Source of the DNA: VBDM01 sp035702665
Lineage (GTDB): Bacteria > Pseudomonadota > Gammaproteobacteria > Burkholderiales > SG8-39
NCBI GenBank assembly: GCA_035702665.1
Contig: DASSQD010000080.1
Span: forward strand, 8,879-72,878
DNA length: 64,000 nt
Reading direction: 5' to 3'
Shown here piece by piece: positions 60,174-64,000 of this stretch. Position numbers and translations under genes: made by a program. Below the pieces are notes generated by a model. The model searched no databases. It worked only from the letters and a program-made list of their open reading frames with translations, and was not told the origin of the DNA. Each line of letters begins with the position of its first letter. Within the stretch, counting starts at the first letter, position 1.

Positions 60174-61361
60174 GTGAATCAAGCGATCAAAGCCGGAACA
60201 CTATTGCTGGCGGCCTTGTGCGCCACGCAGGCATCCGCCCAGACGATCAAGGTCGGCTCGGTGCTGACCTTGTCCGGTCCCAACGCCACCTTGGGCGAGA
60301 ACATGGACCGAGCGATGAAGCTGTACATGAAACTGCACCAGGACAAGCTGCCGCCCGGCGTGAAGGTCGAGCTCGTCACGCGCGACGACGGCGGACCCAA
60401 CCCCGACAAGGCGAAGCAGCTCTCGCAGGAGCTGATCGTGCGCGACAAGGTCCAGTTCCTGGCCGGCATGACCTGGACGCCGAACGCGATGTCCTCGGCT
60501 CCCTTGTGCACCGAGGCCAAAGTTCCGATGGTGATCATGAACGCCGGCACCTCGGTCATCACAACCATGTCGCCCTATATCGTCAGGCTGTCGTTCACGC
60601 TGTGGCAATCGAGCCTGCCGATGGGCACCTGGGCCGCCAAGCACTTCAAGACCGCGTACGTCGCGGTGAGCGATTTCGGCCCCGGTCATGACGCCCAGGC
60701 CGCCTTCACGAAGGGCTTCACGGACGGCGGCGGCAAGATCGTCGGCGATGTCCGCATTCCCCTCGCGAACCCCGATTTCATCCCCTTCATGCAGCGCGCC
60801 AAGGACGCCAAGCCGGACGCGATCTTCGCCTTCGTGCCCGCGGGCAAGCAGGCGACGGCGATCATGCGCGCCTTCGGCGAGCTCGGCCTCGACAAGGCGG
60901 GCGTGAAATTGATCGGACCCGGCGATATCACCACGGACGAAGAGCTGCCCAACATGGGCGACGTGCCGCTCGGCGTCCTCACCGTGTTCCACTACTCCGC
61001 GGCGGCCGACCGGCCGGCCAACAAGGCGTTCATCGCCGCTTGGCACAAGGAGTACGGCGCGAACGCCACGCCGAGCTTCATGGCGGTGGGTGCATGGGAC
61101 GGCATGGACGCGATCTATTACGCGATCCGCGCGCAGAACGGCAAAGTCGACCCCGACAAGACGATGGATCTGCTCAGGCACTACAAGAGCGACAGCAGCC
61201 CGCGCGGGCCGATCTCGATCGATCCCGAAACGCGTGATATCGTGCAAGACGAATATCTGCGCGAAGTGCGCAAGGTCAACGGCAAGCTCGAGAACGTCGA
61301 GCTGGAGACCGTGCAGGCCGCCGTGAGGGATCCCTGGAAGATTCTCAATAACAAGAAATAG
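60174..61361 (+). CDS. Branched-chain amino acid-type ABC transporter substrate-binding protein
   Basis: A 395-residue periplasmic protein (Peripla_BP_6 fold). The signal peptide is NQAIKAGTLLLAALCATQASAQ, then TIKVGSVLTLSGPNATLG. The segment VELVTRDDGGPNPDKAKQLSQELI is typical of the first lobe. GTG 60174 follows GAGGAGGGAAA. The livH-livM-livG type genes follow. The ligand may be an amino acid, amide or aromatic acid; the family name does not fix it. Confidence 0.9.
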   Translation: MNQAIKAGTLLLAALCATQASAQTIKVGSVLTLSGPNATLGENMDRAMKLYMKLHQDKLPPGVKVELVTRDDGGPNPDKAKQLSQELIVRDKVQFLAGMTWTPNAMSSAPLCTEAKVPMVIMNAGTSVITTMSPYIVRLSFTLWQSSLPMGTWAAKHFKTAYVAVSDFGPGHDAQAAFTKGFTDGGGKIVGDVRIPLANPDFIPFMQRAKDAKPDAIFAFVPAGKQATAIMRAFGELGLDKAGVKLIGPGDITTDEELPNMGDVPLGVLTVFHYSAAADRPANKAFIAAWHKEYGANATPSFMAVGAWDGMDAIYYAIRAQNGKVDPDKTMDLLRHYKSDSSPRGPISIDPETRDIVQDEYLREVRKVNGKLENVELETVQAAVRDPWKILNNKK

Positions 61362-61376
61362 CTCCGGAGACCCGCT

Positions 61377-61409
61377 CCCCGCGCCACGCCTGCCGTGCCG
61401 CGGGGTTTG
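61377..61409 (+). terminator. Hairpin between binding-protein and permease genes
   Basis: CCCCGCG (61377-61383) pairs with CGCGGGG (61399-61405) around a 15-base loop, followed by TTTG. It is probably a partial terminator or mRNA-stabilising hairpin that lets more binding protein than permease be made. Confidence 0.5.
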
Positions 61410-61437
61410 TTTATCTGCACCTGAGGGAGGCTTCTGA

Positions 61438-62313
61438 GTGCAGGCTGTTCTGGCATCGGTGGTGAGCGTCGCGTTCCACGGCGCGGCGCTCGGCATGATC
61501 CTGTACGTGATCTCGGTGGGCCTGTCGGTGACGATGGGCCTGATGGGGTTCGCCAACCTCGCGCACGGCGTGTTCGCCATGGCGGGCGGCTACATCCTCA
61601 CCACCGCGATCGCGCGCTTCGGCGTGCCCTTCCCGCTCGCGCTGGCGCTCGCGTTCGTCCTCGTCGGAGCGGCGAGCGTCGTCCTCGAGCGCCTGCTGTA
61701 TTCGCGCCTCTACACGGCGAGCGATCTGGAGCAGGTCCTGTTCACGATCGGCCTGATCTTCATTGCAGTCGCGGTCGCGCGATTCATCTACGGCACGCTG
61801 CAGCAGCCGGTGGTGCTGCCGGCCTACCTCAAGGGCCAGTTCTCGCTCGTCGGCCGCGACTTCCCCACCTACCTCGTGTTCATCATCGCCTTCAGCGCGG
61901 TATTGGTGGGCCTGCTGTGGTTCGGCGTGGAGCGCACGCGCTGGGGCGCGATGGTGCGCGCGGCCGTCGACAACCGCGCCATGGCGCAGTCGGTCGGCAT
62001 CGACACCAAGCGCCTCTTCACCCTCACGTTCGCTCTCGGTAGCGGACTGGCCGGCCTGGGGGGCGGGCTGGGCGCGGAGATCATCGCGATCCAGCCGACG
62101 TATCCCTTCGAGAACCTCGTCTACTTCCTGGTGGTGGTCGCGGTGGGCGGCCTGGGCAGCTTGCGCGGCCCGTTCGTGGCGGCCCTGCTGATCGGCGTCG
62201 CCGACACCGCCTGCAAGTACTGGCTGCCGCAGTTCGGCGCCTTCCCGATCTACGTCGCCACCATTGCGATACTCCTGTGGCGGCCTGCGGGTCTCTTCGG
62301 ACGGCACGCATGA
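61438..62313 (+). CDS. livH: LivH-type ABC transporter permease
   Basis: A 291-residue inner membrane permease with about eight hydrophobic segments. It starts VQAVLASVVSVAFHGAALGMILYV and includes MGFANLAHGVFAMAGGYI and the cytoplasmic loop RTRWGAMVRAAVDNRAMAQSVGID. The start is GTG 61438 after GAGGGAGG. It overlaps livM by 4 bases. Confidence 0.9.
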   Translation: MQAVLASVVSVAFHGAALGMILYVISVGLSVTMGLMGFANLAHGVFAMAGGYILTTAIARFGVPFPLALALAFVLVGAASVVLERLLYSRLYTASDLEQVLFTIGLIFIAVAVARFIYGTLQQPVVLPAYLKGQFSLVGRDFPTYLVFIIAFSAVLVGLLWFGVERTRWGAMVRAAVDNRAMAQSVGIDTKRLFTLTFALGSGLAGLGGGLGAEIIAIQPTYPFENLVYFLVVVAVGGLGSLRGPFVAALLIGVADTACKYWLPQFGAFPIYVATIAILLWRPAGLFGRHA

Positions 62314-63287
62314 GCATGCACGCCGGAGGCTACAGCGCCGATCCCCGCATCCGCCCGGTCGAGTGGCTTCCATGGGCAGTCGGGCTCGCGGCCTTCTTCC
62401 TGCTGCCGGAATACCTCTCGCTCGGGGCGCGCATACTGATCTACATCCTCTACGCGCTGTCGCTCGACCTGATCGTCGGCTACGCCGGAATCATCACGCT
62501 CGGCCACAGCGCGTATTTCGGCCTGGGCGCCTACGTGGCCGGAATTCTCGCGGCGAAGGCGGGTATTTCGGATCCGATGATCCAGCTGGCCGCTGCTGCT
62601 GCGGCCGGCGCCCTGCTCGGCATCGCGACCGGCGCGATCATCCTGAGGACCCGCGGGCTGACGCTGCTCATGCTCACGCTCGCGATCACGTCGGTGCTGC
62701 TCGAGATCGCCAACAAGGCGTCCAGCCTCACCGGCGGGGCCGACGGTCTTTCGGGCGTCGTCGTCGCGCCGGTCCTGGGCGCGTTCAAGTTCGACATCTT
62801 CGGCAAGACCGCGTACCTCTATTGTCTGGCGGTGCTGCTCGTCGGCTGGTGGCTGGTGCGGAAGCTGATCTACTCCCCGTTCGGTACCTCGCTCACGGGC
62901 GTGCGCGAGAACAGCCTGCGCATGCACGCGATCGGCGCGCCGGTCTATTGGCGTCTGGTTCTCGTGTATACCCTGTCGGCCACCATCGCCGGCACCGCCG
63001 GGGGATTGATCACCCAGACCAACCAGTTCGTAGGGCTCAACGTGCTGTCGTTCGAGTCCGCGGGCGAATTGCTCGTCATGCTCATCCTCGGCGGCGTCGG
63101 CCGCATCTACGGCGCGTTCGTGGGGCCCATCGTGTACCTGATCGCGCAGGATTTCCTGGCGAAGCAGTTTCCGGAGTATTGGTACTTGGGGATCGGGACG
63201 ATGCTGGTGCTCGTGGTGATGTTCGCGCGCGGCGGGATCCTTGGCATCTTCGACGGCCTGATCGCCAGGTTGCGGAGGAAGTCGTGA
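62310..63287 (+). CDS. livM: LivM-type ABC transporter permease
   Basis: A 325-residue second permease of the transporter, with many hydrophobic helices. It carries SLDLIVGYAGIITLGHSAYFGLGAYVAG and the coupling-helix region SLTGVRENSLRMHAIGAPVYW. ATG 62310 (MSMHAGG) overlaps livH (ATGA); the upstream in-frame extension lies inside livH. The stop overlaps livG (GTGA). Confidence 0.9.
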   Translation: MSMHAGGYSADPRIRPVEWLPWAVGLAAFFLLPEYLSLGARILIYILYALSLDLIVGYAGIITLGHSAYFGLGAYVAGILAAKAGISDPMIQLAAAAAAGALLGIATGAIILRTRGLTLLMLTLAITSVLLEIANKASSLTGGADGLSGVVVAPVLGAFKFDIFGKTAYLYCLAVLLVGWWLVRKLIYSPFGTSLTGVRENSLRMHAIGAPVYWRLVLVYTLSATIAGTAGGLITQTNQFVGLNVLSFESAGELLVMLILGGVGRIYGAFVGPIVYLIAQDFLAKQFPEYWYLGIGTMLVLVVMFARGGILGIFDGLIARLRRKS

Positions 63288-64000
63288 GCGCAGCGCTGGA
63301 GACCCGGTCCCTGTGCAAATCGTTCGGCGCGTTGACCGTCGCGGAGAAGATCGATTTCCGCCTCGAGCCCGGAGCGCGCCACGCGCTGATCGGGCCGAAC
63401 GGCGCAGGCAAGACCACTTTCGTCAACATGCTGACCGGCGTGCTCGCGCCCTCCTCCGGGACCATCATGCTCGGCGGCGAGGACATCACCGCGCTCAGCC
63501 AGGCGAAGCGCGTGAAGCTCGGCCTCGGCCGCACCTTCCAGATCAACGCGCTCTTCCGGAGGCTGTCGGTGCTCGACAACGTCGCGCTCGCGGTCGCCGA
63601 GCGCCGGGGCGTCGCGCCGAGGATGCTGCGCGCGGCGAGCCGGCATTCCGACGTGCGCGACGAAGGCGCGGAGCTGCTGGCGATGCTGGGGCTCGCCGAC
63701 GACGCGAGCCAGCGCATCCTCGACCTCCCCTACGGCAAGCAGCGCCTGGTCGAGATCGCGATCGCGCTCGGCCTCAAGCCCCGCGTGCTGCTGCTCGACG
63801 AGCCTGCGGCGGGCGTGCCTTCGCTCGAGTCGCACCGCATCCTCCAGGTCCTCGACAACCTGCCGCGCGACATCGCCATCCTCATCATCGAGCACGACAT
63901 GGATCTGGTGTTCCGCTTCGCCCGGCGCATCACGGTGCTGGTGCAGGGCGAGGTCCTGGTCGAAGGCACGCCCGAGGAGATCGGCAAGGACAGGCGTGTG
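63284..64000 (+). CDS. livG: LivG-type ABC transporter ATPase, 3' end outside window
   Basis: The first 239 codons are visible and open to the right edge. Walker A is GPNGAGKTT, the Q-loop is GRTFQINALFRRLSVLDNV, and the signature is the LivG-type variant LPYGKQRLVEIAIAL in place of LSGGQ. Walker B is VLLLDEPAAGVPS and the H-loop is IIEHDMDLVF. The start is GTG 63284 in the livM stop. A livF-type partner is expected beyond the window. Confidence 0.93.
   Translation, partial: MSAALETRSLCKSFGALTVAEKIDFRLEPGARHALIGPNGAGKTTFVNMLTGVLAPSSGTIMLGGEDITALSQAKRVKLGLGRTFQINALFRRLSVLDNVALAVAERRGVAPRMLRAASRHSDVRDEGAELLAMLGLADDASQRILDLPYGKQRLVEIAIALGLKPRVLLLDEPAAGVPSLESHRILQVLDNLPRDIAILIIEHDMDLVFRFARRITVLVQGEVLVEGTPEEIGKDRRV

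Overview
This is a GC-rich, gene-dense bacterial chromosome segment read mainly on the + strand. Gene content and order point to a betaproteobacterium close to Burkholderiales: smc-zipA-ligA; map/glnD divergent from rpsB-tsf-pyrH-frr-uppS-cdsA-dxr-rseP-bamA-skp-lpxD-fabZ-lpxA-lpxB-rnhB; guaB-guaA; ppsR/ppsA; smpB/ratA-rnfH; DUF3460, DUF4936 and DUF4124 proteins; and a TctC (Bug) binding protein. I saw no rRNA, tRNA, CRISPR array, phage or insertion sequence. No gene-free stretch exceeds about 240 bases. The genus cannot be fixed from the sequence alone.

Layout. 1-8.7 kb: chromosome condensation, division and replication genes (smc, zipA, ligA), then galU and a salvage group hpt-mtnP-def. 8.7-12.1 kb (minus): glnD and map. 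12.1-26.4 kb: a long translation and envelope run from ribosomal protein S2 to RNase HII, with many 4-base start/stop overlaps. 26.4-29.4 kb: a divergent senB/senA pair, recognisable as selenoneine (selenium analogue of ergothioneine) biosynthesis, followed by a TrmH-family RNA methyltransferase. 29.4-34.4 kb: ppsR/ppsA, smpB, ratA-rnfH and a DUF4124 protein. 34.5-40.6 kb: guaB-guaA-tadA, a YkuD L,D-transpeptidase-like protein, a GT2 glycosyltransferase and a repeat-bearing lipoprotein. 40.7-45.1 kb (minus): an aldolase-dehydrogenase fusion, mtnA and a transglutaminase-like lipoprotein, packed with overlaps. 45.2-51 kb: GNAT, TANGO2-like, DUF4936, ygfZ, mltG-tmk-holB-tatD. 51.1-57.8 kb: a TPR protein and DUF3460 protein divergent from lexA-imuA-imuB-dnaE2. 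57.8-64 kb: cfa, an orphan tctC and a branched-chain-amino-acid-type ABC transporter cut by the window end.

How genes work together. Three systems stand out. (1) SenB makes a selenosugar and SenA joins it to hercynine; both are here, divergently arranged with only 14 bp between start codons, while the selenophosphate synthetase and EgtD-type methyltransferase are not in the window. (2) MtnP, Hpt, MtnA and the class II aldolase-SDR fusion could form a route that recovers purine and DHAP from methylthio- or deoxynucleoside by-products of SAM use. The aldolase-SDR overlapping mtnA is the most interesting inferred system. (3) lexA and the mutasome genes imuA, imuB and dnaE2 are collinear behind one perfect CTGT-N8-ACAG LexA box that covers the lexA -10 element.

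Functions are assigned by motif recognition and synteny without database searches. Promoters and hairpins were read by eye.
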